DNA of 64,000 nucleotides from Rhizobium sp. G21 (lineage in GTDB: Bacteria; Pseudomonadota; Alphaproteobacteria; Rhizobiales; Rhizobiaceae). Positions 17,973 to 27,769 of this stretch are shown in pieces. The stretch's first letter is position 1. Every line of letters begins with the position of its first letter. Both the position numbers and the translations under genes were made by a program. The notes under the pieces are model-generated. The model saw nothing but the letters and a program-made list of their open reading frames with translations. It made no database searches and was not told the origin of the DNA. The stretch spans positions 1,426,001 through 1,490,000 of the forward strand of contig NZ_JACFXW010000001.1 in assembly GCF_014158035.1 (NCBI RefSeq). The letters are read 5' to 3'.

Positions 17973-18232
17973 ATGTCTTGAGCGACCATCGCTTGCCACG
18001 CTTTCGCAGACACCGACATCCGTTTCTGTGCAGTCCTGGATTTTATGCGAAAAGTCGGGCGCGTGAACGAATGATTTTCCTTCGCGCAGTCCGCAAAAAC
18101 TGAAAGCGTCATCTTTAGGAAGCTCTAATTCAACTCGTCGCCTCGCGAAACTTTTGTCGAAACAATACGTTCCTGTGTCGGACCCGCTTTTGCGCAGCAG
18201 GCCCATGCCCTGAAGCCTTAGCAGGAATTTTC

Positions 18233-19285
18233 ATGTCTCAGTCCGTGAAGCTTGTTTCCATAGGGACCGCGGTCCCTCCGTACGCCATCGCTCAACAAGA
18301 CGTCGCATATGCCGCCCATCGGGCGTTCTCCTCCAGATATGCTGACTTCGACCGCCTCGCGAAAGTGTTCGAGAGCTCGGGAATACGCAGACGATATGCG
18401 GTCCGCCCTCTCGACTGGTATTTCAAAACGCCGGGCTGGCCGGACAGAAACGAGGCTTTCATCGACGGAGCAGGCGCTCTCTTCGTTTCCGCCGCGGAAA
18501 AGGCCTTGCAGGATGCAGGCCTGTCGGCGGCAGATGTCGATACGATCGTTACTGTAACGTCAACCGGTATCGCGACGCCGAGCCTCGAAGCACAGATCAG
18601 CGCGACAATCGGATTTCGCGCCGATGCCGAACGCGTTCCTGTGTTCGGTCTCGGCTGCGCGGGCGGGGTTTCCGGCTTCTCGATCGCAAGCCGGCTCGCC
18701 GCATCGCGCCCGGGAACGGTGGTTCTGCTGGTGGCCGTCGAGACCTGCACGCTGGCTTTCCGCATCGACAAGCTGACAAAAGCGAATATCGTCGCCACCG
18801 CGCTGTTTGGCGACGGAGCTGCAGCCTGCGTATTGCGCGCGACTGACGGCGGTATTGCCGAAGTGGAGATGAGCGGCCAGCATACCTGGCCCAACACTTT
18901 GGACATCATGGGCTGGAGCGTAGACCCCGAGGGGCTCGGCGTGATTTTTGATCGGGCCATTCCGCCGTTCGCCGCCGACAATATCGCGCCGGCCATGTCG
19001 ACCATCCTGGGACGATCAGGCCTGACATCCGGCGACGTCGATCGATTTGCCTGCCATCCCGGCGGCGCGAAGGTCATCGACGCGCTGGAATCGGCGCTGC
19101 AACTGGGTCAGGGAAGCCTCAATCATGAGCGTGACGTCCTGTCCGATTACGGCAACATGTCCTCGCCGACAGCCCTGTTCGTTCTGGATCGCCTGATTGC
19201 GTCCGGCCTTCCAAACCGCACCATGCTCACCGCGATGGGTCCGGGTTTCACACTCAGCGGCGTGTCGCTGAAGGCGGCGGCATGA
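18233..19285 (+). CDS. type III polyketide synthase (chalcone/stilbene synthase superfamily)
   Basis: 350-residue homodimeric ketosynthase-like enzyme. The catalytic triad is visible: Cys142 in GLGCAGG, His275 in ACHPGG and Asn308 in YGNMSSPT, plus the C-terminal MGPGF loop. Such enzymes extend an acyl-CoA starter with malonyl-CoA units without an acyl carrier protein. Long-chain alkylpyrones or alkylresorcinols are typical bacterial products. An AGGAA site lies about nine bases before ATG 18233. The stop overlaps the next gene by four bases. Its base composition is slightly less GC-rich than flanking genes, compatible with acquisition of the three-gene cassette. Confidence 0.92.
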   Translation: MSQSVKLVSIGTAVPPYAIAQQDVAYAAHRAFSSRYADFDRLAKVFESSGIRRRYAVRPLDWYFKTPGWPDRNEAFIDGAGALFVSAAEKALQDAGLSAADVDTIVTVTSTGIATPSLEAQISATIGFRADAERVPVFGLGCAGGVSGFSIASRLAASRPGTVVLLVAVETCTLAFRIDKLTKANIVATALFGDGAAACVLRATDGGIAEVEMSGQHTWPNTLDIMGWSVDPEGLGVIFDRAIPPFAADNIAPAMSTILGRSGLTSGDVDRFACHPGGAKVIDALESALQLGQGSLNHERDVLSDYGNMSSPTALFVLDRLIASGLPNRTMLTAMGPGFTLSGVSLKAAA

Positions 19286-19788
19286 TCTGGTCCATTCTGC
19301 TCTTGACCGCGGTGACGCTGGAACGGCTGGGAGAACTCGTGCTCGCACGACGCAACACCCGAGCCCTTCTCGCAAAAGGCGGGCGCGAGGTTGGGGCTGC
19401 GCACTATTCGACGATCGTATCGTTGCATGCCGCTTGGCTGATTGGACTGTGGCTCTTTGCCTGGAACGCCCCGCTCGAGACGGGCTGGGTGGTCGTTTTC
19501 GCAGGCCTTCAGGTTTTGCGGTTCTGGACACTGTCTACGCTCGGACGGCGCTGGACGACGCGGATCATCGTTGTGCCCGGCGAGACGCTGGTCACGACGG
19601 GTCCCTACCGTTTCTTGCGCCATCCGAATTACGTCGTGGTGATCGGCGAGATCGCAGTTCTTCCACTCTGCTTTGACATGCCGATTTATGCGCTGGTCTT
19701 CACGCTCGTCAACGCGCTCGTCCTCACGATACGCATCAGGGCGGAAAACGCAGCCCTGTCGGGATCATCACATGCACAGCAGCCCTGA
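19282..19788 (+). CDS. isoprenylcysteine carboxyl methyltransferase-family protein
   Basis: 168 residues with about four membrane helices. The SAM-binding signature of the ICMT/phospholipid-methyltransferase group is seen in TTGPYRFLRHPNYVVVIGE. ATG 19282 overlaps the polyketide synthase stop (ATGA), which implies coupled translation. Relatives next to type III PKS genes (BpsB in Bacillus, SrsB in Streptomyces) methylate alkylpyrones or alkylresorcinols. By context this protein most likely methylates the product of the preceding enzyme rather than a prenylated protein. Confidence 0.88.
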   Translation: MIWSILLLTAVTLERLGELVLARRNTRALLAKGGREVGAAHYSTIVSLHAAWLIGLWLFAWNAPLETGWVVVFAGLQVLRFWTLSTLGRRWTTRIIVVPGETLVTTGPYRFLRHPNYVVVIGEIAVLPLCFDMPIYALVFTLVNALVLTIRIRAENAALSGSSHAQQP

Positions 19789-21312
19789 CTTTCAGCAGAC
19801 GACCTCGCCCCTGCTGATCTGGACAGGGTTCATGGCGATGTGCGTCGGGATGTTCATGGCGATCCTGGATGTTCAGGTGGTCGCGACCTCGCTTCCAACC
19901 ATCCAGTCGGCGCTCGACATCGGTCCCGACCAGATGAGCTGGATTCAGACGGCCTATCTCATCGCCGAAGTGGTGGCGATACCCCTCACCGGCTTTCTGA
20001 CCCGTTTTCTGACCATGCGGTGGCTGTTCGTCATCTCACTGACGGTTTTCGTCATAGCGTCGGCCGGCTGCGCCGTAAGCGGAAGCTTCACCGAACTGGT
20101 GTCTTGGCGGGTGCTGCAGGGTTTTTCAGGCGGAACCTTGATCCCATCCGTGTTTTCGGCCGTTTTCGTGTTGTTCCCGAAGGAGCGGCAGGCCATCGCT
20201 ACGACGATCGCCGGCGTTCTCGCCGTCCTTGCCCCCACCGTTGGGCCGATCGTGGGTGGTTGGTTGACGGAGACTTACTCGTGGCATTGGCTTTTTCTGA
20301 TCAATGTCATTCCCGGCGTTGTCGCAGCCGTGATCGCGGTGGTCTCGCTCCCTCGTGAAAAGCTCGACTTCGGCGAACTTCGCCAGCTTGACATCGTTTC
20401 TCTGCTTCTGATGGCGGTAAGCCTTGCTTGCCTCGAATTGGCCCTTAAAGAGGCCCCCACCAACGGATGGACATCGCTTCCGATCACCGGTCTTTTTGCC
20501 TGTCGGCATTCTGCGGCGCAGCCTTTGTCTGGAAGACTCTGCTGTGCGCGCCTCCGCTGGTGGAGCTCCGAAATTTTCGTGATCGCAATTTCCTGATCGG
20601 TTCCGTCCTGAGTTTCGTTCTGGGGATCGGACTGTTCGGCTCGGTTTATCTGATGCCGGTTTTCCTCGCATTCGTCCGGGGCCACAATGCGCTGGAGATC
20701 GGCGCAACCATGCTGGTCACCGGCGTCGCGCAGTTGGTGACTGCGCCGATTGCGGTGGCGCTGGAAAAACGCCTCGACGCGCGGCTGCTGTCCACGATCG
20801 GTTTCTCGATGTTTGCGGTCGGCATCGCCATGAGCGCCTTCCAGGATCCGCGGTCCGACTATGACGCGATGTTCTGGCCGCAGATCGTGCGCGGCGTCGC
20901 CATCATGTTCTGCCTGCTGCCGCCGACACGACTGGCGTTGGGAACGCTGGCGCCGTCCAAGGTTCCTGACGCCAGTGGTCTTTTCAATCTGATGCGCAAT
21001 CTGGGCGGCGCCATCGGCATCGCAATGATCGATACGATCATCTACACCCGCTCCGAACCCCTCGGTGAAGCGCTGCTCGAGAAGCTGAAAGCCGGAGACA
21101 CGGATACGGCAAACTTCATCGGCATACCGCTCGATGTCATGGCGGCCAACAAAGGCGCAGTCGACAGTGCTGCGATGGAGATGCTGGAGCCGCTGCTGCA
21201 GACCGCCGCGACCGTGCAGGCCCTTAACGAAGCCTGGATGGTGGTTGCCGCGTTGACAGCCTGCGCGATCATCTGTGTGCCGTTCGCCAGGCGCGTGGCG
21301 CCGTCCGAGTAG
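19772..21312 (+). CDS. MFS transporter, DHA2 (EmrB/QacA) family (frameshifted as sequenced)
   Basis: About 513 residues and 13-14 predicted membrane helices. DHA2 features include LDVQVVATSLPTIQSAL in helix 1 and the antiporter-type region GPIVGGWLTETYSWHWLFLI (quoted to 20). ATG 19772 lies inside the end of the methyltransferase gene. At 20499-20500 one C is missing. Restoring it turns LFACRHS into LFALSAFCGAAFVWK and joins both halves. No EmrA partner is adjacent. Placement suggests export of the PKS product or resistance to it; drug efflux is the alternative. Confidence 0.87.
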
Positions 21313-21356
21313 TTGAGCCGCTCGGCCGGGCCGCCTCGCCGGGCGGAGCCATCAAA

Positions 21357-21384
21357 AAGGCGGGAGCGCCCCCGCTCCCGCCTT
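21357..21384. terminator. bidirectional intrinsic terminator
   Basis: The perfect GC-rich stem GGCGGGAGCG / CGCTCCCGCC has a short C-rich loop. It is preceded by AAAAA and followed by TT, so it can act on both strands. It separates the convergent MFS and phytase-like genes. Confidence 0.75.
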
Positions 21385-21417
21385 CGACCGCCTCTGTATG
21401 ACCAAAGACGCCCCGTG

Positions 21418-23613
21418 TTACATGCCGGCCTTCATCTGCACGGCCCAGAACATCGTCTCGCCCGAGGAGTCGTCGACGCCGTCATTGTCGGTCACCGCGA
21501 AGGGCTTGCCCGAGGCGTCGAAGGCGAAACCTTCGAGCTTGTCAAGCACATAGCCGTTGGCGGTCTTGAGGTCGGGCAGGAAGTCGTGGACTTCTTCCTT
21601 GGCGACCACCGGCAGTTCGCCGCCGAGCTTGGCAGGCTTCAGCTGGTCGAGCGAGACGCGATAAAGCTTCTTGATCTTGGCCTTGTCGCCGATCTGGTTG
21701 TCGCGTTCGACGATATAGGCGAAGCCGTCATGGAAGGTGAGTTCCGACAGGCCGACCCAGCCGTCTTCGGCCTTGTCGAGCGGGTAGCGCACCGCGCCCC
21801 ATTCTTTGCTCGAAGGCTTGTAGGAGACGAGCTTGACGTGGGCCTTGTCGTCGTCCTTCCAGGGGCGCTGCACGGCCATCCAGAGCACGGTGTCGTCGCC
21901 CTTGCCGGAGATGGCGACGCCTTCGAAGCCGAAGCGGGTCTCGTTGGCGGTCAGTTCCGCCGGCAGCGCGATCTCGTCCTTGATCTCGCCCTTCTTGTTG
22001 ACGTGATAGAGCGCATGCGGCAGCAGCTTGTCGCTGTTGCCTTCGGAGGCCAGCCAGAACCAGCCTTCTTCATCCACCGCGATGCCTTCGATGTCGAGCT
22101 TCTGGGCGTTGTCGCCATTGCGCTTGACCACCATGCGGTCGACGATCTCGGCCGGGCTCTTGGTCGCGTCGATGGTGAAGATCGACGGCTGGTTGCCGTA
22201 GAAGCTGTCATTGACCGCATAGAGCATGCCGGGCTTTTCCGGCACGGCGGCGAGGCCCGAAAGCGCGCCCCAGCCGATCACGTCGCCGTCCTTGTCCTTG
22301 GAGACGATCTGCGGATAGGCAGGCTTGCCGTCCTGCAGTTCATAGAGCATGACATGGCTGCGCGCGCCGCCGTCTTCGACGAGGTCGAGCTCATTGGCGG
22401 TGGCGAGCAGCTTGCGGCCGGCAATGGCGACTGCGCCTTCCGGCGAAATGCCCGAGGGCAGCAGCTGGACGAATTCAGGCTCGGCGCCGGTGTCCCTGTA
22501 GACGGCGACCAGCGAGGCGCGCTCGGCCAGCACGAAGATGTATTTGACGCCGTCGATGGTGGCGACTTCGAGGCCTTCCGGCTCGACGCCTTTCTTGCCG
22601 GCGCGCTTTTCCGGATAGTGGCCGACGCGGGCGGCTTCGAGCTCGAGCGCATTGCCCGAGTCGAACAGCACCTTGCCCTTGGTGTCGAAGATGGTGAAGC
22701 TGCGGCTGCCGCCTTCCCAATCGCCTTCATTGGCGACCACGAGACGGTCATTGTCCAGCCACTTCACGGCGTCCGGCTCGCGCTTGACGTCTTCCACCTT
22801 GCCGGTGAAATCGAGCTTGCCATTGGTCTTGGCGTCGGTGTTTTCGACCGTGGTCGAGCCGGCGGAGAAGTGGTTGACGATCGAGCCGGTCTTGCCGTCG
22901 ACGATGACGATGTGGTTGTTTTCCTGCAGCGTCAGGGCGATCTGGCCGGCGTCGTTGATGGCGACGAATTCGGGCTCGGGATCCTCAGGCGCGATCGCGG
23001 CCAGGCCGGTCATGGCGACATGCTTGAGGCCGGCGCAATCGGCGGCTCCGTCCTTGATCGGCACGATCACGAGATCGCCGGCGGGCGCCTGCGGCAAGGC
23101 GCCGTCATTGACGTCTTCGTCGCGCTCGTTCTCGATGGCGATGGCGAGGAAGGATTTGTCCTTGGAAAGCGCGATGGAATCGGGCTGGCCGCCGAGATCG
23201 CAGGTCGAGGTGACCTTCTTGGCCGCCATGTCGATGGTTTCGAGCTTGCCGGCCGGCTTGGACTTGCTCTCGCCGGTGTTGACGGCGACCAGCGCGGTCT
23301 GGCCGAGAATGGTGACCGAGGTCGGTTCGCCGTCGAGCATGACCGAACCCAAAGCCTTCGGCGCCTTGGCGTCGGTGATGTCGATCATGCCCACGGCCTT
23401 GAGCGGGCTGGAGGTGTAGACGAGCGTCTTGCCGTCTTCGGTCGCTGCGATAATTTCCGCCGAGGTCTGGGCCTTGGCGTCCTGGTCGGCCGGCGTGTTG
23501 GACGCGACCGGGAAGGCGGCGACGCGATTGAAGGCGGATTCGGCGAGTGCGCCCTGCGCCACGGAGGCGAGCAGCAGGGACAGAAAGGCTGCCTGCGACA
23601 AACGGTTGGCCAT
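21418..23613 (-). CDS. secreted beta-propeller protein with phytase-like esterase domain
   Basis: 731 residues with a signal peptide (MANRLSQAAFLSLLLASVAQ, cleavage near ALA-ES). The N-terminal half looks like a YVTN-type beta-propeller with repeated LxVA/VxAV blades. The C-terminal half (about 330-731) resembles the 'esterase-like activity of phytase' family, with repeated EGLEVATIDG, EGIAVDEEGWFW and EGFAFDASGKPF motifs. It is rich in acidic residues, as expected for calcium-binding phytase-like propellers. Exported to the periplasm or medium. It probably cleaves phosphate or other esters, but the substrate is unknown. GAGGGAG precedes the ATG. Confidence 0.82.
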   Translation of the reverse strand: MANRLSQAAFLSLLLASVAQGALAESAFNRVAAFPVASNTPADQDAKAQTSAEIIAATEDGKTLVYTSSPLKAVGMIDITDAKAPKALGSVMLDGEPTSVTILGQTALVAVNTGESKSKPAGKLETIDMAAKKVTSTCDLGGQPDSIALSKDKSFLAIAIENERDEDVNDGALPQAPAGDLVIVPIKDGAADCAGLKHVAMTGLAAIAPEDPEPEFVAINDAGQIALTLQENNHIVIVDGKTGSIVNHFSAGSTTVENTDAKTNGKLDFTGKVEDVKREPDAVKWLDNDRLVVANEGDWEGGSRSFTIFDTKGKVLFDSGNALELEAARVGHYPEKRAGKKGVEPEGLEVATIDGVKYIFVLAERASLVAVYRDTGAEPEFVQLLPSGISPEGAVAIAGRKLLATANELDLVEDGGARSHVMLYELQDGKPAYPQIVSKDKDGDVIGWGALSGLAAVPEKPGMLYAVNDSFYGNQPSIFTIDATKSPAEIVDRMVVKRNGDNAQKLDIEGIAVDEEGWFWLASEGNSDKLLPHALYHVNKKGEIKDEIALPAELTANETRFGFEGVAISGKGDDTVLWMAVQRPWKDDDKAHVKLVSYKPSSKEWGAVRYPLDKAEDGWVGLSELTFHDGFAYIVERDNQIGDKAKIKKLYRVSLDQLKPAKLGGELPVVAKEEVHDFLPDLKTANGYVLDKLEGFAFDASGKPFAVTDNDGVDDSSGETMFWAVQMKAGM

Positions 23614-23828
23614 GAAATATCTCCCTCTTGTATCGAATACTGTTCCGTCACATGCGGCATGGACATGACACGCGGATGACAGAGGGAGCCGTGCGGCGTC
23701 GGTCGTCCGAAACGAACATCAAGGCCGTCGCGCGACGATCGTCCGTGGAGGTCGCCTCCCCGAACATTGCTTCGAGATGGAAAGTGAGTTACGTACATCA
23801 GAAATTGCGGAAGAGGGAGAAGAGGATC

Positions 23829-24478
23829 ATGGACGGCTATACCCCAAAACCGGAGCATCGCATCGCGGACGAGGCGTCACTGCGAAAGCTGTTTGCTCCG
23901 ACGCATGATCTGGCGATTCAAAAATGCCGCGCCTCGCTCAGCGAGCATGCCCAGGCGTTCATCAGGCGCTCGCCGTTTCTCTGCATCGGCACGCAGAGCG
24001 CCGATGGGCGGGCGGATGTGAGCCCGCGGGGCGATCCCGCCGGTTTCGTACAGATCCTCGATGAACGGACGCTGGCGATCCCGGATCGGCCGGGCAACAA
24101 CCGTCTGGACACGCTGGTCAACATCGTCGCCAATCCCACGGTCGGCTTGTTGTTCATCATTCCCGGCTTCGACGATACGCTGCGGATCAACGGCCAGGCG
24201 ATCGTCGTCGACGACCCCGATCTTCTTGCCGGCATGGCGATCCAGGACAAGGCGCCCAAGGTGGCCATCGTGGTGACCGTCACCGAAGTGTTCATGCATT
24301 GCGCCAAGGCGTTCAGGCGTTCGCATCTGTGGGATCCGGATCATTTCCAGGACCGGTCGAGCATGCCGTCGCTGGTCAAGATCATCCTGGACGACACCAC
24401 CGGCGCGCCCGAGGACGCCAAGGAGATGCGCGCGCTCGACGAAGCGCTGGAGCAGGGTTACCAGAACGCATGTATTGA
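23829..24478 (+). CDS. pyridoxamine 5'-phosphate oxidase-family flavoprotein (MSMEG_1061-like; 3' frameshift likely)
   Basis: FMN-binding split-barrel protein of about 216 residues. Diagnostic features are PFLCIGTQSADGRADVSPRG, the LAIPDRPGNNRLDTLVNI strand and the C-terminal FMHCAKAFRRSHLW. As sequenced, the frame runs to 24536 with an unlikely tail (CIDSCAPCGLHRWP). A missing C at about 24466 would make the end QNRMY and stop at 24476-24478, which suits the family. Function in this subfamily is unknown; it is not the vitamin B6 enzyme, which is encoded at 51.0-51.6 kb. AAGAGGATC precedes ATG 23829. Confidence 0.82.
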
Positions 24479-24538
24479 CTCATGCGCGCCGTGCGGGCTG
24501 CATCGATGGCCCGCATGGCCGATGAGGCTCCCGTGACC

Positions 24539-25492
24539 TCAGAAGCTGACCCGCGCCATCGTGGCGCGATGATCGGCGGGCCAGGGGGTGACGACGATAT
24601 CGGCTTCGGGCTTCTTCTCGCCGACGACGCCGGCCTCGAGCACCTTGAGACCCTTGGCGCGGCCGAGGGTATAGTCGATGCGATCGTGATGATCGTCCTT
24701 GGCAGTCGGCTCCGACGTGGGCGTCCAGGTGAAGGCGGGCTTGGCGGCGACGTCCGGCCAGGCCGCCCGGAAGAGATCGGTGAAGCCCCAGCTTTCGATC
24801 CGCTCGGCCGAGGGATAGGTCACGGCCATCGGCTGCAACCCGGCTTTCACGGCGGCTTCGGTCCAGTCGTGATGGGACGGCTCGTTGAAGTCGCCGAACA
24901 CGAAGGCGGCGTCGGCGCCGTCTGCGGCCTTCATGTCCTGTTCCAGCAGATCGAGCGCGGGTCCGCGTGTGGCCGTGGCGGCGGCAATCGCCTCCTCGGC
25001 CGTCTTGAGGAAGGGCGCAGCGCCGTATTCGATATTGAGCAACTGATAGGGCTGGTACGGGTAGTCGGTCAGGTGAATGTTGTAGGCCATGATCCGCTTG
25101 CCTTCGATCACGATCTCGACGCCCAGATCGTTTTTCGTGGCCTTGCCGATCGGGTAGCGCGACAGGATGGCGTTGGCCCAGATCGCGGGATTATTCGCCG
25201 ACTGGTCGTAATAATAATAGCCGAGCGCCTTGGCGATATCGGCGGCGACCGACTTGCCGGTCGGGACGCAGTTCTCGGCCGTGCAGGGGTCGGGCTCGGG
25301 CTTTGTTTCCTGAATGCCGATAATGTCGGGATCGACGGCCTTGATTGCGGCGACGGTCTCGTCGATCGGCTTGCCGGCATTGACGCCGCCGCCCCAGATA
25401 TTGAAGCTCATGACCGTCAGCTCCATCGCCGAGGCGGAGAGAGGCCATGCCGAGAGCGCCGCAACGACAGCCGCGGACAGGGTGATGTTCAT
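24539..25492 (-). CDS. secreted endonuclease/exonuclease/phosphatase (EEP) family protein
   Basis: 317 residues with a signal peptide ending near ASA-MEL. The EEP metal-dependent hydrolase motifs are all present: MSFNIWGGG, DIIGIQETK, FVFGDFNEP, HDRIDYTLG and the terminal DHRATMARV. The family includes DNases, inositol phosphatases and sphingomyelinases. The short periplasmic form with CTAENC cannot be assigned to one substrate. GGAGG lies six bases before the ATG. It is convergent with the flavoprotein gene and divergent from the MHYT gene. Confidence 0.85.
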   Translation of the reverse strand: MNITLSAAVVAALSAWPLSASAMELTVMSFNIWGGGVNAGKPIDETVAAIKAVDPDIIGIQETKPEPDPCTAENCVPTGKSVAADIAKALGYYYYDQSANNPAIWANAILSRYPIGKATKNDLGVEIVIEGKRIMAYNIHLTDYPYQPYQLLNIEYGAAPFLKTAEEAIAAATATRGPALDLLEQDMKAADGADAAFVFGDFNEPSHHDWTEAAVKAGLQPMAVTYPSAERIESWGFTDLFRAAWPDVAAKPAFTWTPTSEPTAKDDHHDRIDYTLGRAKGLKVLEAGVVGEKKPEADIVVTPWPADHRATMARVSF

Positions 25493-25678
25493 GAGGAGCC
25501 TCCGAGCAGCGGCGGTCCCACCGCCCAGTTCAACGTCTTGTACCGCGCCAAGATAACATCAAGACGACAGCGATCGGCAACCAATCATTAAGCATATGCC
25601 GGAAACAAATTCGATGTTTTAGATTCACATCATACTTTTCGACGTAAGTGAAGCGGACCTCGTTTCGCTACGGACGCC

Positions 25679-27769
25679 ATGATCACCATTCTCGACTGCC
25701 TCATCAACGAACATGACCTGCGCCTCGTCGTGGTGGCCGCGCTCATCTGCATGGCCGGCAGTTGGACGGCGATCCGGCTCTATCGACGCGGCAAGGATGG
25801 CGAGGGCGCTGAGCGGTTCGGGTGGCTGTTTCTGGGCGCCACAGCGGCGGGGTCTTCGATCTGGTGCACTCATTTCATCGCCATGCTGGCCTATGAGGTG
25901 CCGACGGGTGTGAGCTTCAATCCGGTGGTGACGGTGATTTCGCTGCTGGTGGCGATCGTCGGCGGCTTTGCCGGTCTCGTGATCGCCGGAGCCCTGCCCC
26001 TGCGCTTCGCCCCAACTGTCGGCGGCGCCGTCTTCGGACTCTCCATCGCCGCAATGCACTATATCGGCATGAACGCTTATGTCGTGGACGGCGTGATCGA
26101 TTGGGATCTGGGTTTGACATCGGTCTCCATCGGCTTGTCCGCTTTGCTGTCTTCGATCTCCGTCCACATCGCCAGCCGCGACCGGCGGATGACCAGCAAG
26201 AGCATCGCGGTGGCTCTGATGGCCACAGGCGTGGTGCTGCTGCATTTCACCGGCATGGCCGCCTTTCGGATCACGCCGCTGTCGATCGGCGTTCACTACA
26301 GCGATCCGACCGCCATGCAGGGCATGGCGATCTCGGTGGCCATGGTGGGACTGATCGTGCTTGGAGCGGCCTTCGCCAGCTATCTCATAGACGGCCAGAC
26401 ACAGGCGCGCTCGCTCGGCGAACTCAGGCGCATGGCGCTCAGCGATGTGCTGACGGGCTTGTCCAACCGTGCGCATTTCACCGAAGAGCTCGAGGCGAGA
26501 GCGCGCCGGAGCCGCAAGACCGGGCAACGCTTCACGCTCGCCGCCATCGATCTCGATCGGTTCAAGGAAATCAACGACATGCGCGGCCACGCGGCCGGCG
26601 ACCGCACGCTCGTCACCATCGCCGAGCGCATGGACGCTTTCAAAGCGGAGGGCGCCCATGTATTCCGCATCGGCGGCGACGAATTCATCGCCCTGGTGGA
26701 CGACGCCTCCAGGGAGGCTGCCGCGGCGCTTCTGGCGCGGTTGCGCGAAGCCGTGATCGCTCCTTTCGTGATCGACGGCTATGAGCTCAGCGTCGGCGCC
26801 AGCATCGGCGCGGCGCGCTTTCCGGACGATGCTGCGGACGTGGAGCAGTTGCAGCGCAACGCCGACCTCGCGCTCTATCGCGCCAAGGCGGATCCCTCAG
26901 ACAAGATCTGTTTCTTCGACACCGAAATGGACGAAGCGGCGCGGCTGAAGCGCGAATTGGCGATCGATCTCAGGCGCGCCATCGAGAATGACGAGCTCAG
27001 GTTGCATTATCAGGTGCAGACCTCGGTCTCTTCGGGCCTCGTCGCAGGATTCGAGGCGCTGCTGCGCTGGACGCACCCGACACGCGGCCGCATTCCGCCG
27101 TCCGATTTCATTCCGCTGGCCGAGGAAAACGGCTTGATCCTGCCGCTTGGCGAATGGGCGCTGAAGACAGCCTGCCGCGAATGCGCGCATTTTCGCAAGC
27201 CGCTCAAGGTCGCGGTCAACCTGTCGCCAGTGCAGTTCCTGCATCCGGATCTTCCGGGTATGGTGGCCGCGACGCTGGCGGAGACCGGCATGCGCCCGGA
27301 ATGTCTGGAGCTCGAGCTGACGGAATCGGCGATCATCGCCGACAAGGCGCGCACGCTGGCGACGCTCAAGAAGATCCGGGCGCTGGGCGTGACCATCGCG
27401 CTCGATGATTTCGGCACCGGCTATTCATCGCTCGAAACGCTGCGGAGCTTCCCTTTCGACAAGATCAAGCTCGACCGGTCCTTCATGAACGAACTCGAGA
27501 GCAATCATCAGGCGCGCTCGATCATCCGGGCGGTTCTGGCGCTCGGCCGCAGCCTCGACATCCCCGTGCTGGCCGAGGGGATCGAGACGCGCGACCAGCT
27601 GGAAATCCTGCATGAAGAGGGATGCGACACGGCGCAAGGCTATCTGCTCGGCCGCCCCGCCCCGTTCGAGGAGATCAATCTGCTGACCGACCACGCGGTG
27701 CACACGCTGCGCAACACGCTGTGGGAACTGCGCGCCAAGCCCGGCCTGCCGCGCAGCCTGGCGGTGTGA
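25679..27769 (+). CDS. MHYT-GGDEF-EAL membrane cyclic-di-GMP protein
   Basis: 696 residues. Seven membrane helices (about 10-235) form an MHYT sensor with its three conserved motifs: CTHFIAM, MHYIGM and LHFTGM. This domain is proposed to bind copper and sense O2, CO or NO. A GGDEF domain with intact RIGGDEF and no inhibitory site follows. The EAL domain is complete (FEALLRW, LELTESAI, LDDFGTGYSS, KIKLDRS, AEGIET). Both activities are possible. It ends one base before the convergent rnhA stop codon. Confidence 0.93.
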   Translation: MITILDCLINEHDLRLVVVAALICMAGSWTAIRLYRRGKDGEGAERFGWLFLGATAAGSSIWCTHFIAMLAYEVPTGVSFNPVVTVISLLVAIVGGFAGLVIAGALPLRFAPTVGGAVFGLSIAAMHYIGMNAYVVDGVIDWDLGLTSVSIGLSALLSSISVHIASRDRRMTSKSIAVALMATGVVLLHFTGMAAFRITPLSIGVHYSDPTAMQGMAISVAMVGLIVLGAAFASYLIDGQTQARSLGELRRMALSDVLTGLSNRAHFTEELEARARRSRKTGQRFTLAAIDLDRFKEINDMRGHAAGDRTLVTIAERMDAFKAEGAHVFRIGGDEFIALVDDASREAAAALLARLREAVIAPFVIDGYELSVGASIGAARFPDDAADVEQLQRNADLALYRAKADPSDKICFFDTEMDEAARLKRELAIDLRRAIENDELRLHYQVQTSVSSGLVAGFEALLRWTHPTRGRIPPSDFIPLAEENGLILPLGEWALKTACRECAHFRKPLKVAVNLSPVQFLHPDLPGMVAATLAETGMRPECLELELTESAIIADKARTLATLKKIRALGVTIALDDFGTGYSSLETLRSFPFDKIKLDRSFMNELESNHQARSIIRAVLALGRSLDIPVLAEGIETRDQLEILHEEGCDTAQGYLLGRPAPFEEINLLTDHAVHTLRNTLWELRAKPGLPRSLAV

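Noticed and set aside
21313..23679. 788-codon open frame on the plus strand
   Set aside because: Exactly antisense to the phytase-like gene, low-complexity His/Asp/Gly/Val-rich composition typical of a shadow frame in GC-rich DNA, no family signature.
24482..25591. 369-codon plus-strand frame
   Set aside because: Shadow of the secreted EEP-family gene on the other strand.
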